DNA from: Anisodus tanguticus
Taxonomy: Eukaryota > Streptophyta > Magnoliopsida > Solanales > Solanaceae
DNA length: 64,000 bases
Direction: 5' to 3'
Assembly: GCA_034509755.1 (NCBI GenBank)
Contig: CM067541.1
Span: 9,164,001 to 9,228,000 of the forward strand
Shown: one piece after another, positions 11,623 through 23,764 of the stretch
Layout: each line of letters begins with the position of its first letter
Numbering within the stretch: position 1 is the first letter of the stretch
Translations under genes and position numbers: made by a program
The notes under the pieces: model-generated
The model's database searches: none
What the model was told of the DNA's origin: nothing
The model's input: only the letters and a program-made list of their open reading frames with translations

Positions 11623-12315
11623 TGATATTGGCTTAATACATCAATATTCCCTTAAATTTATTAGTAAAATTTTACTTAAACACTCGAACTATAATCTATT
11701 TTGATTAAGTATTTGAACAAGTAATGAAATATTTATATTAGATACTTTAAATTTAAAATCTTAAAATCTTTTATGTGCTTACTTAACGACTTAAAATGTC
11801 TCACCTCCTTTAATTTTATACGTTAATTTCAGTAAGCCGTAAAACCTCAGCATGCTTCAATTAATGCTTACATATATAATTAAATGATGAGACATATTTT
11901 ATATGATTAACTTATATACTTAATAAATTGTTTGAGAATGCACAAACTTTTTCAGAATATGAGGTTAAAGTGTTTGTGGATGTATTAGCCTTTAATATAA
12001 TAGTATATTTCTCTTTTCAAGATGTTCTAAAGAGAATAATGTATTTTTAAATTTAAGAATAACTAATTTTATACTTCTCTATCTAAAAAAATTATCCTAC
12101 TTTTTTTATTAGTTTGTCCAAAAAGATTACATATTTTTAAATTTAAAAATGATTTACAACAACAGATTTGTTTTTATCATATATTTTAAAAATATTTTTT
12201 TATTTCTTAAACAAGATAATTTTTAATTTTGCCAAATTCGTGTGTGATTAAAATTTTGCGAAATAAGTAAATTCACGCGGGGTTGACTAAAAGAGCGAGT
12301 AAAGTACAACAGAAA
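11623..12315. other. AT-rich region upstream of the FLDH-like gene
   Basis: No coding region. It lies between the decayed hAT element and the start codon at 12316 and presumably holds the promoter. I cannot single out a confident TATA box among the many AT runs. Confidence 0.4.
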
Positions 12316-15300
12316 ATGAAGAAGAGAGTGGTATTGGTAACCGGAGCTTCCGGTTACCTAGGTGGACGGCTCTGCCGTGAGTTGTTCAACGGCGGTCACC
12401 ATGTTAAAGCTTTCGTCCGCCGTACAAGCGATCTCTCTTCTCTACCTCCGCCTACTGACGGCGGAACCCGCGGCGGAACCCTAGAGCTTGTGTTCGGAGA
12501 TGTCACCGATTATCAGTCACTCCTCCACGCCTGTTCCGGTTGCCATGTCATCTTTCACGCTGCTGCACTAGTCGAGCCATGGCTTCCAGATCCTTCTAGA
12601 TTCTTATCAGTGAGCTTAAATTATGTGTTGCGCTTGAAGGAAAATGTTCTAATTTGAAAAATTATTTTTTAGTGTTACATTTGGTATTTAGATATACAAT
12701 ACAAGTAGATGACAGTGGAATGATAAAGTACAAAATAGCGTTTTTATGATTGTTTTGCTTCTCGAAAGTCAATTTGACTAATCTTCATATCTAATTTAGA
12801 TTAGAATAATTTAATATTTTAAAATTAGAACTTAGATACTTAAGGAAAGTATTAAAGTATAAGTTACAGATTTTCATATATCTCTAAATGTTGGGTCAAA
12901 GTTCACGTAATTTGACTCGCGAAAACTTAAAGGTGACAGTATTTTGGGATGGAGGGAGTAATTCGGAGTATTAATTGGTGGTGGAAAGGTTTTTTGGTTA
13001 GTCTTGAGTATTAATTGATGGTGGAATGATAGGCTAGAAGAAAAGCTTTTTTGTGATATTTTTGAGTATTACTAAATGATTTTGGAATCCCAGACCCCAC
13101 TTGTGGGATTATATTGGGTATGTTGTTATTGTAAATGATTTTGGAATGATAGGCTATAAGAAAAGCTTTTTGTGATATTTTTGAGTATTACATGATATTG
13201 GAATGATAGGTTTTTGTGATACTTTAGTACTCCTAAAGATTGACTATAATGTTTATTGATCTTCCTCTCAACAGTGCTTTTCGAGGTTCCACTCTCCCCT
13301 TTGAATAAGTAAGGCTAAGAATCTTACCTTTACTTAGAGAGGGGTAGTGGTACCACGCTCTTCCGTGCTGGTAGGTTGACTTGAAGCAAATGATGAGGAG
13401 AAAGAGTTGGAAAACTAAAGAAAATGACCTAACACTGAAACTGATATTAAAGAAAACGTTTTTCACGAGAATAAATTCCAGTTATCTGCTAAACCAAATA
13501 TACTCTTTATTGCTACTTTGAAGTATTTATAGCTGCTTTATACTTTATGTTATTGCACTGCATTTACAGGTCAATGTTGGAGGCTTGAAGAATGTGTTGC
13601 AAGCTTACAAGGAAACAGGAACTATAGAGAAAATAGTGTATACATCATCGTTTTTTGCCTTGGGACCTACTGACGGATATCTTGCCAATGAAACTCAGGT
13701 ATGAAAGCTGATCGACTGAGTTACAGATCTAAAATAAATAAGTGCATTACTTCTTTAACAGTGTAAGCTTTAGAGACACGGTTCACGTGTCATAGCAAGC
13801 AAAAGTGTTGTGTTTGGGTCACCGATAAACTAATATTAGTCCAAAAAAAAATAGTAGGCCCGCACGTTAGTAGGCAAGCTACGTACCAAAATAAATAAAT
13901 GTTCTCATGTTTTTAAAGTTTGAGCTTTTAGATGAGGTAATTCACACAATACATACCTTAAGTAAATAAACGTTCTCATGTTTTGACACTTTGAGCTTTA
14001 GATGAGGCAATTCAAACAATTCAAACAACATCTTTCATATGTTTATATGTGCCTTTCTCATAGAAGTTTGATTAAATGTTATCGAATTCAGACTCATTCT
14101 GGAAAATTCTTCTGTACGGAGTATGAGAAATCGAAAGCTGTTGCTGATAAGGTTGCATTAGATGCTGCGTCTGAAGGAATGCCAATATTGCCTGTTTATC
14201 CAGGAGTAATATATGGTCCCGGGAAGGTCACGGCTGGGAAATGTCGTTGCCCGTATGGTAAATATTTCAAACTTGTTACTTCCTTTATGGCTGGAAATAC
14301 AGTTGCCCCGAATGGTAAATCATTTTAATGTTGTGGATTTGGTCATAGCTACATTGGCAATGTTCTTGTAGTTGATTAAAAACTTTTAAATGTTTTATTA
14401 TTTCATGCATAATCACTGCTTTTTCCCAAGACTAAAGCATGTTCATTGATGCCATAATTATCATTTTATAAGAGGGGTGGTTTTAAGTAATTTTTTCCCC
14501 TCCTTTTCCCTAGAATTAGCAAATAATCGTTTGAAATTCATTTAACTACTCTGGTTGTAAGTGAAAGAAGGAAGAGACAAAAATCAAAATAGAAAAAAGA
14601 GTTGAGGAGAGTTGTAGAAGGTAAGTAGAGGTGCATCATTAGACTTATCTGGGGTATGTCTTATGAGAAATCGGAGAAGATGAATAGTAGTAGAAGGAAA
14701 AAGAAAACGTGAAAAGAGAAAAACAAAAGTAAGGGAAAGAGTGAAAAGAAGACTGTAGGAAAAAGGATCCTGTGAAGGAAAAGATGAAGATGAGAAATGA
14801 AGCATGAGGTGCAGATGCAGGTCCAATGGACAGAACGGAAATTCAAAATGAGAAGGAAGAAGAAGAGGAGAGGTGATAAAAACTAAAAAGGAGATAATCA
14901 GGAATTTTCCATTTTGCCTGTGAATCTCAAATGAATAACCGAAGGGAAAACTTCCTCAATGTGTAAATCTGAAGGGTATCATCAGCTAACTAAAAAAGGT
15001 TAAAATTAAGTTGCCACAATAAAAAAACTGAGGGACTCTGTATCTCACCTTGCCTGTTGACACAAGATAGACAATGCTCATCTTGCATTTGTAGGATCTA
15101 GCAATTTTACTAATTAGCTTCTGTAATTTAATTTGTCAAGCATATGAAATTTATGTGGTATTGAGTTTAAACACATTTCATTTTCAGATAATTGAGCGCT
15201 TTAATGGGCGTTTACCTGGTTACATTGGCCAAGCAAACGACAGGTTTTCTTTTAGCCATGTTGATGATGTGGTTGACGGGCATATCACAGCTATGGACAA

Positions 15301-16456
15301 AGGCAAACCAGGTGAAAGGTATCTTCTTACTGGGGAGAATGCTTCCTTTAGGGACGTTTTCGATATCGCTGCCATGATCACTCAGACAAAGAGGCCTTCG
15401 TTTGGTATCCCTCTACTTGTTATTGAAGCTTACGGTTGGATATCAGTTCTTTTCTCCAAATTAACCGGAAAGCTTCCTCTAATCAGTCCTCCGGTAAGAA
15501 ACAGATTGATTCTTCAAGTTTTTATTTGTTATACTGTTTTCTTAAGGGAGTATGTCTTAAGTTGTTTGAGAGTCGAGACCAAACCATCGGCAAAAGAAGG
15601 AATTGGTTTAATGCTGCAATGCCACAATGACAGATATATAGGGCTTAGCTTTCTTTTCTATTTTTCTCTAAGGTTCTTGCCAATTAATTCCTGAAAATCA
15701 AGTTTGAATGGCTGCTTTGTTGCTCGTCTCCACTTCACCTGCTTAAATTGCTGCAGATTGTTGCAGTTCAGTTAGTCTGCGGGGATTAGCAGTGCCTTCG
15801 CTTTTGGCCCTAAGTGTAACAAATTGTTTCCTTAGCATATCTAGTAGACCTTTTTCATCTTTGTAGCTTATAATTCGGTATTATTACTCAACAAATAAAT
15901 TACAGGACTTATATTTATGTATCTGATTTATATGCATGGCAACCATCACTATGTTGCGTATGTCTGACTCCTTATTTCTCAAACTAAACCTCTACTTCTG
16001 GACTCTGCATTTGCATAACCAGGCAGTATGTGTGCCTCTTTGGTCGCTCTTCCTTCTTTGAAAATGTTTGCTACTTATCGAGCTGCTAAAAGATTTAGTA
16101 TTTGCTGCACTAAACAAAAGTAGACAATGATGTTAGCACATAAGCAGGCCAATTCTTTTCACCCGTCCCAAAAACAGATGATTACGTCGAAGGGGTTTTA
16201 CACATTCTATGCGGTTTCGGCTGAACTACATTTCTTTTCTTTTTCCTTTTTCACAACTCATTAGCGTGCATTGGACCTTAATTCTTAATACCTCTTTATA
16301 CATCATCTTGAACAGACTGTTTGCGTGCTTAGACATCAGTGGGCTTACTCTTGTGACAAGGCAAAGGCAGAACTAGATTACCACCCTAGAAGCTTGAAGG
16401 AAGGTTTGTCCGAGGTGCTTCCCTGGTTGAAGAGCTTGGGATTGATTAAGTACTGA
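12316..16456 (+). CDS. FLDH: Farnesol dehydrogenase-like extended SDR, five exons, apparent 1-nt insertion in exon 3
   Basis: Exons: 12316-12609, 13570-13698, 14092-14257, 15188-15493 and 16316-16456, all with GT-AG borders. The product is about 344 residues once the exon-3 shift is discounted, like Arabidopsis FLDH (At4g33360). Exon 1 begins with the Rossmann motif TGASGYLGGRL and continues to HAAALVEPWLPDPSRF. Exon 2 has VNVGGLKNVLQAYKETG and YTSSFFALG. Exon 3 holds the catalytic YxxxK as EYEKSK and then VYPGVIYGPGK. Exon 4 carries the substrate side (ERFNGRLPGYIG, FSHVDDVVDGH, RYLLTGENASF). Exon 5 ends LPWLKSLGLIKY. FLDH oxidises farnesol to farnesal with NAD+ and affects abscisic acid responses in Arabidopsis; substrate here is inferred. 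In exon 3, after VTAG, the run AAA is one base longer than the frame allows, so exon 3 is 166 nt and out of phase with exon 4. This is either an assembly error or a null allele. The ATG at 12316 is chosen because the Rossmann motif follows within a few residues. Confidence 0.85.
12720..12960. mobile_element. Stowaway-like MITE remnant in intron 1 of the FLDH-like gene
   Basis: The right end at about 12940-12958 reads TATTTTGGGATGGAGGGAG followed by TA, a typical Stowaway terminus. The matching left terminus is not recognisable, so the element is truncated or diverged and its left limit is uncertain. AT-rich, non-coding. Confidence 0.5.
13022..13232 (+). repeat. Intronic tandem repeat interrupted by a tiny SINE fragment
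   Basis: A unit of about 58 bp beginning TGGAATGATAGGCTA and ending TTTTTGAGTATTAC is present at about 13022 and 13142, with a partial third copy at 13198. Between the first two copies lies a 44-bp TS-SINE 3' fragment (13089-13132) containing CCCCACTTGTGGGATTA and ending in GTTGTTATTG. It is flanked by the 15-bp duplication AAATGATTTTGGAAT at 13074-13088 and 13133-13147. Confidence 0.75.
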
Positions 16457-16826
16457 CATCTAATATTTTATCGAGAATGTATATTGTTCGTTATGTGTAC
16501 ATTAACCTTAACCTTTTGTGTACATTGATCTAAATGCCAAAGAAATGAAAGAACAAAGACAATCACACTTCATTTTAGTTACAGCTAATTTAAAACAAAC
16601 CTCTTTTGTGTACAAGCTTCACTTGATTTGAGAATTCTGTTCTGCTTACTATTAGTTGGTTGAAGTTTGAAAAGCAGTATTCGGAAGTACAGTGTCCCTT
16701 GTTATTTTCTGTTCGTCTCTCCTTGCAAAAGCGAATGGCTAGTCCATTCTAAAATTTCATTACTAGGAACACTCTGAAGTACTGAAAGCTTGATGATTCG
16801 TAGCTACGTATCTTCTTGTTACTTAT

Positions 16827-16888
16827 GATTTGAAACTTTCACGGTATATACAGGGACGATTTGAAACTTTCACTGTATATTCAGGGAC
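16827..16888. repeat. 31-bp tandem duplication
   Basis: Two adjacent copies start GATTTGAAACTTTCAC and end CAGGGAC, at 16827-16857 and 16858-16888, with two visible base differences. They lie downstream of the FLDH-like stop codon and may fall in its 3' UTR. Confidence 0.85.
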
Positions 16889-17097
16889 AATTTGAAGTAT
16901 TGTACTTCCTTTTCTTCCTTCTTAGGTGTATGTAACAAGGGCAAACCATTTCAAAAGGGTGAGAGCACTGAAGCCTCCACAAATTACGGTTAATAGTTAT
17001 ACAGAGTTGAAGCAATGAACCTCTTGATGGTCACTTTGGAGGAACTAAATTGCTCAAATAAACTATCTTTGGCTAAACTATACTTAGAAACAGTTTC

Positions 17098-17206
17098 CAA
17101 TTAGTAGTATAGTACTACAACAACAACATACCCAGTATAATCTTATCAAATGGAGTCTGGAGAGGGTAGAGTCTATGCAAATATTACCCCAATTAGTAGT
17201 ATAGTA
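17098..17206 (-). mobile_element. Very short TS-type SINE fragment with target-site duplication
   Basis: CAATTAGTAGTATAGTA is repeated at 17098 and 17190, bracketing about 75 bp that begins ACAACAACAACATACCCAGT. On the minus strand this is the (TTG)n 3' tail and core of the TS SINE. A looser third copy of the target sequence follows at about 17239. The head of the element is absent. Confidence 0.8.
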
Positions 17207-18195
17207 TTACTGGAAAGGGTAGAACGTAGAATTTACCTCAATTAGTAATATAGTAGTACTTAAAAAAAATGCCTTGGTACAAAGCTGAATGTTAACTTCC
17301 CTTTCCAATTGGTCAATATTGGGACCAGATTTTCTTCTTGTGACTCCAGAGCTGGAGGGAAATTTTCCCAAACAAGAGTTGTCTTGAATTTATTTGGTTT
17401 TATCCTTTAGAGCCAAAGAATCTTGTATTTCTCATTGTTTCAACTTCTTAATGTGGAAGTATCAATGAACAGCTGTTTTGTGTTTTTGTCTCACCCTTTT
17501 CGAAATACCTTTAGGCTTTAATAGCACTATTGACAAGTCTTTGATTTTTGCTACTAGCCATCCATTTAAGCTGGGTTGGCCCTGGAACATTGACACATCA
17601 TACTACCCAAAATATGCATTTTTTTTTATCTCTATACTTATCAATTTTCACAAATTAATGAATTTTAAACACTTAATTTTTTAAGCATATGCTAAATGTT
17701 AAATGTGTTGCTCTTCTATGTTTTGAGAATAATTATTTCAAAAGATAGTCTTAATATAAGATATTTCTTATATAGAGACCAAAATCACACATTTAAATTG
17801 ATTGAAGTTTAAATACTTTATCAAATATTACAAGGATCGAAATCAGAATTCGTCAATGAAGTGATTAAAAATGATACTCTCACAAAATAATACTATAAGT
17901 AATATAACTTTATGCATTGATAAAAACAACACTCCTAAATAGAAGAGGTCCAAGACATAAAAAATTACCTTATCATTTACGAGAACCATGAAATCACAAG
18001 CTTAAATTTTAAGAAAGGTACAAAAACTAAGTATTTTCTTTCTATCTGTCCTAGCCCTAGTGAATATAATTATTTGATATCTGTGCTGATAGAAAATAGC
18101 AAGTATCTCGTGAAATTAGTCGAGATACATGCGAGCGGTGAGCTGGACAATCAATTTTTTGCTTGTTGTTGCAAATTGGCGGAGAAGCATGGCTT

Positions 18196-18217
18196 GGGGG
18201 GGGGGGGGGGGGGGGGG
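18196..18217. repeat. Homopolymer run of 22 G
   Basis: An uninterrupted G tract inside otherwise AT-rich DNA. Its length is likely to be unreliable in any assembly. Confidence 0.95.
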
Positions 18218-18933
18218 CATAAAACAAAGAGTTCACAGTCATAGCAACAAAGATCCTTTTTCTGTTATCCCCACTAAGCCACTTGAAAACTTCATGCCAT
18301 TTTTTATGGGCTATAGTATTTTTGGTCCTCCAATTTTTGATAAATTTTAGTTGATCTTTGTAATATTTGATTAAATATTTAATCTTTAATTAATTTAAAT
18401 ATATTATGTTAATCCTTTTATATAGGAAAAATTTATATTAAGATATTCTTAGAACTACTTATTCTTAAAATGTGAAGTAAAAATACAAATTCAGCATAAA
18501 ACATTGATGCTTATTTAGTTCAACCGTTAATTCATTGAGCTTATGGGAGTCTGTCTCGGGTCTATAACCCCCCCTCCTATAAGCTAGCAGTTTGGATAAA
18601 AATAGACAATTCGAGAAAATGATCGGGTAGGGATGCACAACAAGAACTTGCAATGCTAAAATGAATAAAATTGCATATTACAATTGATTAAAGGCTATAT
18701 GCGACTATCACAAGGATCAAAATGATAATTTATTAATAATTGAAGGATTAAAAATATTATTATTCCCTAGTATATATTTTATATTTTTTCTTACAAAAGA
18801 TATCAAGAAAGAGTCTAATTAAGGAGATAAGGAAAGTAAGCAAACAACATAGTATAAGACAAAATATATTGTTGCAAAATCTCCTCTTTCTTCACCCCTC
18901 AAACTTTTGTTCCCCATTTTTTATCTTTAGATT

Positions 18934-18936
<3 letters not shown>

Positions 18937-18980
<44 letters not shown>
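18937..18980. repeat. (TA)n microsatellite
   Basis: More than 20 uninterrupted TA units in intergenic DNA, ending before CCACTATAAG. Confidence 0.95.
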
Positions 18981-18982
<2 letters not shown>

Positions 18983-21900
18983 ACTATAAGTCTTACCCCG
19001 CCGGGAGGATGAAAATATAGACTTCAAATGAAGTAAGGGCTTCTAATATATATATTTTGGATGAATGAATGTGGTTCTACTGGAAAAGATGAAATGTCCA
19101 TCCAAGTCATGCTTCTATGATTGAGAGATATTCATGACCTTAACTAAGCAGCCAAAATTATATTGTGCTTTTAACATGGTCTTTAAAAGGACCACTTATT
19201 AGTACACGTGTGTGGTTCTTTGCCCAACCCCCAAAACCAAAAAACAGTAGCAACAAAAGAGAAAATGAACGAACCCGTTTTGGCTTGGGAGAACTCGCGG
19301 ACGACTGAGAATATACGAATATTTTTGTCAGATAAGTATGATTATAGTGGCCCAAAGGATTTAAATTACATTTGGTTAAATCTATAAGCTGATTAAACTG
19401 GTTTATAATTATTATTTAATTTATTTATGTGCTTCATAAACATAAAACATGTTTATAAATCATATGTTTATAAGTCAAAGTTCGTCAAAAATCATAAGTT
19501 GGTCATCCCAACTTATTATTTTTAACTTATAAGCACTTTTAGTTTTATTAGTTTTTTTATTATTTTATCCTTAATATTCTTTTTAATTCTTAAAATATAT
19601 TTTCCAAATAAAAATTCAATTTTTTTCTACTATGTATATGTCGTTCCTCCTTTACTTTAAAAGGATATTATTTAATTTATAAGTTGTTATAGAAATTCAA
19701 AGGTACTTTATAAGTCATTTTAGTAAAAGAACAACTTATCATTATTTTTTTCAGCACTTATTTATCAAATATATGAATTATTTATTATCATTTTTATCAC
19801 TTCTATCAAATACATACCTGTTGATTTATATAATGAATTTCTAACACTTTAAAATATTTACCATCACTTAAAGCTTATCAATCGATCGTTTACATATAAC
19901 CTAAACGGGTTCTTATTTGTTGAGAAGAAATTGATATAACTCGAATTTAAGTTGATGTTTATATCTATCGATCATTTTTATTTTAACTTTGCTCTAGGTT
20001 CTTTTTGGTCTATACTTATACCAACTCAGTATTAGTTTACTTGGTGATTTGTGTTCCACAAACTTTTGTTAAAATTCACATGTTTAAAAGGAAAAGAGTT
20101 AGTATTCCTCACAAAAATCTGTCAATTATGTCAATTCTTCGACCATAGTAGATTAATAATTCAACATAATGATGATACCCATTTTGGTAATGAACCATAA
20201 TATGCAAGTCCATATGTATATTGGTTAGATAGGAATGTTTGACTCTATCTAAATCGAACCTTTTGAAGTTGCTTAAACCTACCAAGTTCCATCAATTAAC
20301 AAACACATTTTCTTCTTTACGTCTCATTGTTTTGTTATGCCATTTTCAACCGAATAGTAAACTAAGGAAATTCTAAAAGTCACACATTGAAAGCCAATGT
20401 TGGTAAGGACATTGAAAACTTTCTTAAACAAATCAATCATATGCATTAATTAAATGGGAATTACTTAGATAAAGAGTGCCTTAATAAAACTAGGTGATCG
20501 GACGTGAATTGCTTGATATTTGAAAAAAGTAATTTTAAAAATTAAGTTGAAAAAAGATATTTAGAAGTTAAACTTTCATTTCCAGTATCGTATTTATTTA
20601 TTTTTATTGAATTTGAGATTTTCTAAAAGGAAAAATAACAGACTATCTTTTTTTCTAACAGATAAAATAATTTTAAAATAAATATTAATTATGTTTTGAC
20701 ATGAAAATACAGTTGAAATTCCCAAAACCTATTTTTCAAACTTCAAATTTCATATTTCATATTTCAAGTTTGAAGTTGAAATATTGAGCTAATTGAATAA
20801 ACAAGCTGTTATTTGAAATAATCTCCAAATATTATTAGATAATGATCCAATTTGAAATCAATTTATATATACAGACCCTAGCCTAAATTAGCAAAGCATA
20901 AACTAAATAAACAAAATAAGAGATCTTAATTATACAAGGAATTAACTAATAAGATACTATACTAAATATTCTCCATATCCTAACTCAGGGCAAACTATCT
21001 CTAGAAAATGTTAGCCTTCATCCCTCTATTTCAATAGTAGAATTGACTGCACATCCCTCTATTTCAATAGAAAACGTTAGCCTTCATCCATGAAATCGGG
21101 GTATCACTACCAATAGGGGCACGCTTCCATCCTCGCGAGCAGGAAGCACACCAGCAGCGCGCGTTACGTGACTTGGTGAACAGTTGACAAGATAACTTCG
21201 ATTCATCCAACCAGCAGGCGGGCGACGGGCTTATCTTGTGTGACAACACTAAAGAGCGAGTTGCTCTTCTAAGCGGGCAACTATCAATATGTAGATCGAA
21301 GAAAAAATAAATATAAGATCCTATATACATTGAAAAACAATCAAGATCTTATATACAAGAAAATCAACCTCTACCGATATATAACTCATGCCGCAAAACT
21401 TTAAAAAAAAGAATTAGTCATTGTTAATTCTTACTATTTTTTTTTGTATTACATATAAATAAGTGGAAAAAAATATAGTAATCGAGTCAGTAAAAGTGAC
21501 TTTTACAAGAATCAGACCTTACATATTCAACTATTAGGTGTATAAGTAGAATTTCAGCATGTTTGAATGGTCAATTACCAGTGAGAAAATTAGAAAAAGT
21601 CAAGTCAGTTTGTAAAAAAAAAAGAAAAGAAATATTTATAGAAAAGAAGAGTTTTGGTATATTAAATTCAACTATTCAAGTTCAAAATTAGTGGTTAAGA
21701 AACCTCTTACATTAGACTTCATCAATTAATGTTTTCACCAACTTGAATGAAAAATGAAAAGAGTTGGTAATCTTCTTATTAGAAAAAACTTGCTCTTTAA
21801 TTGTGTTGTTTAATACTCTATTTTCATGTACATACACCATTTTGGCGTTGGTTACACACAACACATATATAAATTGGTCAAAGTATTAAATTAAGTGGGC

Positions 21901-22126
21901 TAACTTATGCTAGTGACAGAAGAGAATATCTTCTACCTAGTCTTATATATGCCACACAGTAAAACAACTACTATGGGTGTGATAGTATTTCTATCTTAAT
22001 TAAAAATATCGAATTCAAACTTTAAGTATGAACTTGACTTTAATAAAAATACTTTACCCTCAAAATGGAATATTCAGATGCAAATCTAAATTAATAGGAC
22101 CAAACAAGTATCAGACACATATTAAG

Positions 22127-22423
22127 AAACTAAAAAAAAATAAAAAAATACAAGTCTCGAGGGCACAGGCGAGTTGATAAGTGACAAGGTGATTGAGGTA
22201 CAACCACCCCGACGTCGCGGGTTCGAATCCGTGTGATGACAGTCTTTGCTGAAATATTGCAAGGGCTGTTGCTGGGTTCGTGTCCCGTTGGTCATCTCCC
22301 TTGCAGGGCCGCCACTCGCGCATATCCCTCGATTTACATCCCACCTGACCAAGGGATCTCTGATACAGGTGAGGAGTTTCGTCTTCGGGACTTTCCCCTT
22401 CACAAATAAACTAAAAAAAAATA
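22127..22423 (+). mobile_element. tRNA-derived SINE, apparently near full length
   Basis: About 265 bp (22143-22407) lies between copies of the A-rich direct repeat AAACTAAAAAAAAATA at 22127 and 22408. A perfect pol III B box, GGTTCGAATCC, sits at 22220-22230, with an A-box-like stretch about 40 bp upstream. The downstream body is unusually GC-rich for the window and includes GGGCCGCCACTCGCGCAT and GACCAAGGGATCTCTGATAC, ending in an A-rich tail. It is a different family from the TS-type fragments elsewhere here. The target repeat is low-complexity, so the ends are approximate. Confidence 0.65.
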
Positions 22424-23123
22424 CAATAAAACACTTTTTCCCAAGTCATTTGCGTGCAGAACGAGGATATCAAGACTGTGAAATTGCCATATCTAAGTGG
22501 GAAGAAAATAGTCTAATTATGTGATAAAATCAAAGATTCTTCTTGGAAATAGTGCAGGACATCTAATTTTTTCCGATTAATCATTTATTCAGAATTCATT
22601 ATCCAATCAATTATCTAGTCATAATCCAATTAATTTGAATTTGTGTTAGATAAAAATCACTAAAAGGGTGAAACACCCTTCACTAATATGTTTTTATTTT
22701 TATTTTCAAGCTTTTAACTAGATACTTGTAATTAAAGATTGAGGGATCCAAATCATCTCGCCTCATTGGTTGGTAGTAGTTCTTAAGAAATTTAAGAATG
22801 TGTATGTATGTGAGCACGACCTCTTAGCAGTATGGGCAAATCATTTGAGTATTATGAAATAGAGTCCAAAACAAGATACCCATAATTTAGAATACATTAT
22901 ACTCTAAGTTTTCACCTAAAGATTTTTGTTAAGAAGTTGGAAAACCTTGGACTTTGTTCTGTCAATGTTCTTTCCCAAAAATTAGCACCTTTAACTGCCT
23001 ATATGAAAACTCATCTCCGTCTCATAGCTACCACATGCCTTAAACCTTCAACTATGTCTATTTACTATAATTGCCACACATTTAGCATAAGACATTTTAG
23101 TCTACAATAAAAAACCTCCCTCC
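22424..23123. other. Intergenic, no recognised gene
   Basis: AT-rich sequence between the SINE and the copia element; nothing coding is supported. Confidence 0.5.
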
Positions 23124-23128
23124 CCTAC

Positions 23129-23531
23129 TGTTAAACAGAGCAATATACATGTTATATACACTGAATATACATCAGTGTATATCACATGTATATCAATGGA
23201 CTAAAGCGACAAGCGACGGTGCGGCAAGTAAAGAAGAAAAGCGCGACGGCGGCCCAGTTAGGCCTCTCGGCAGTGGGCCTCCCTTAGCCCAGAACGTCCA
23301 GCCCATGGTAGTATTTAGGGCAGCAAAACAGTGGACAAGATTTGTATATTAAGGAAAGTATATTGTGTGTATATGGTAGTATATTTGTTACCTAGATTAG
23401 GATATACACTTACCATAATTAGGATATACACTTACCATAATGTATAGTTAGAATTATGGTAGAAGAAGGTTTGTAACTTGTATATATATCTATTCAATCA
23501 ATGAAAATAATCAAGGGGATTATTTCTTTCA
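23129..23531 (+). repeat. 5' LTR of the copia element
   Basis: 403 bp, TG...CA ends, with internal palindromic TATACATGTTATATAC motifs near the start. It differs from the 3' LTR by a few substitutions, a TA-count change and about 24 extra bases at roughly 23205-23250, where a GC-rich segment (GCGACAAGCGACGG and following) is longer. Confidence 0.92.
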
Positions 23532-23764
23532 TGGTATCAAAAGACTAGGTCTAAAACAAAAGTTTTTCTCTCAAACTTTTATCTTCCTTGTGGCCGAGAC
23601 ACCCCCCTCCCCCTCGGGTTTCTCTTCCAAAATTCGTCTTCCGCTCTAAAAAACACCTCTCTTAAATTTCCTTCATTCTTTGTTCTTCCAATAAGTCTAA
23701 GAACAATTATCACCCTGCCCTCACGGTGTCCAATATCAAGAGCAGTATCCCTATTGTCCTTGAG

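Larger units (their letters stand above)
16457..22126. other. Intergenic region, no recognised gene
   Basis: 5.7 kb between the FLDH-like gene and the SINE at 22.1 kb. It contains a 31-bp tandem duplication, a truncated SINE, a G run, a TA microsatellite and AT-rich MITE-like stretches around 19.4-19.9 and 20.5-20.8 kb. A GC-richer island at 21.07-21.31 kb does not match anything I can identify. No reading frame has a recognisable domain. Confidence 0.5.

Noticed and set aside
18129..18350. Reading frame spanning the 22-G run
   Set aside because: Its openness depends on the exact G count; no domain on either side.
22216..22230. tRNA gene suggested by a perfect B box
   Set aside because: No cloverleaf can be drawn from the flanks, and the B box sits in the head of a SINE with an A-rich tail and target repeat.
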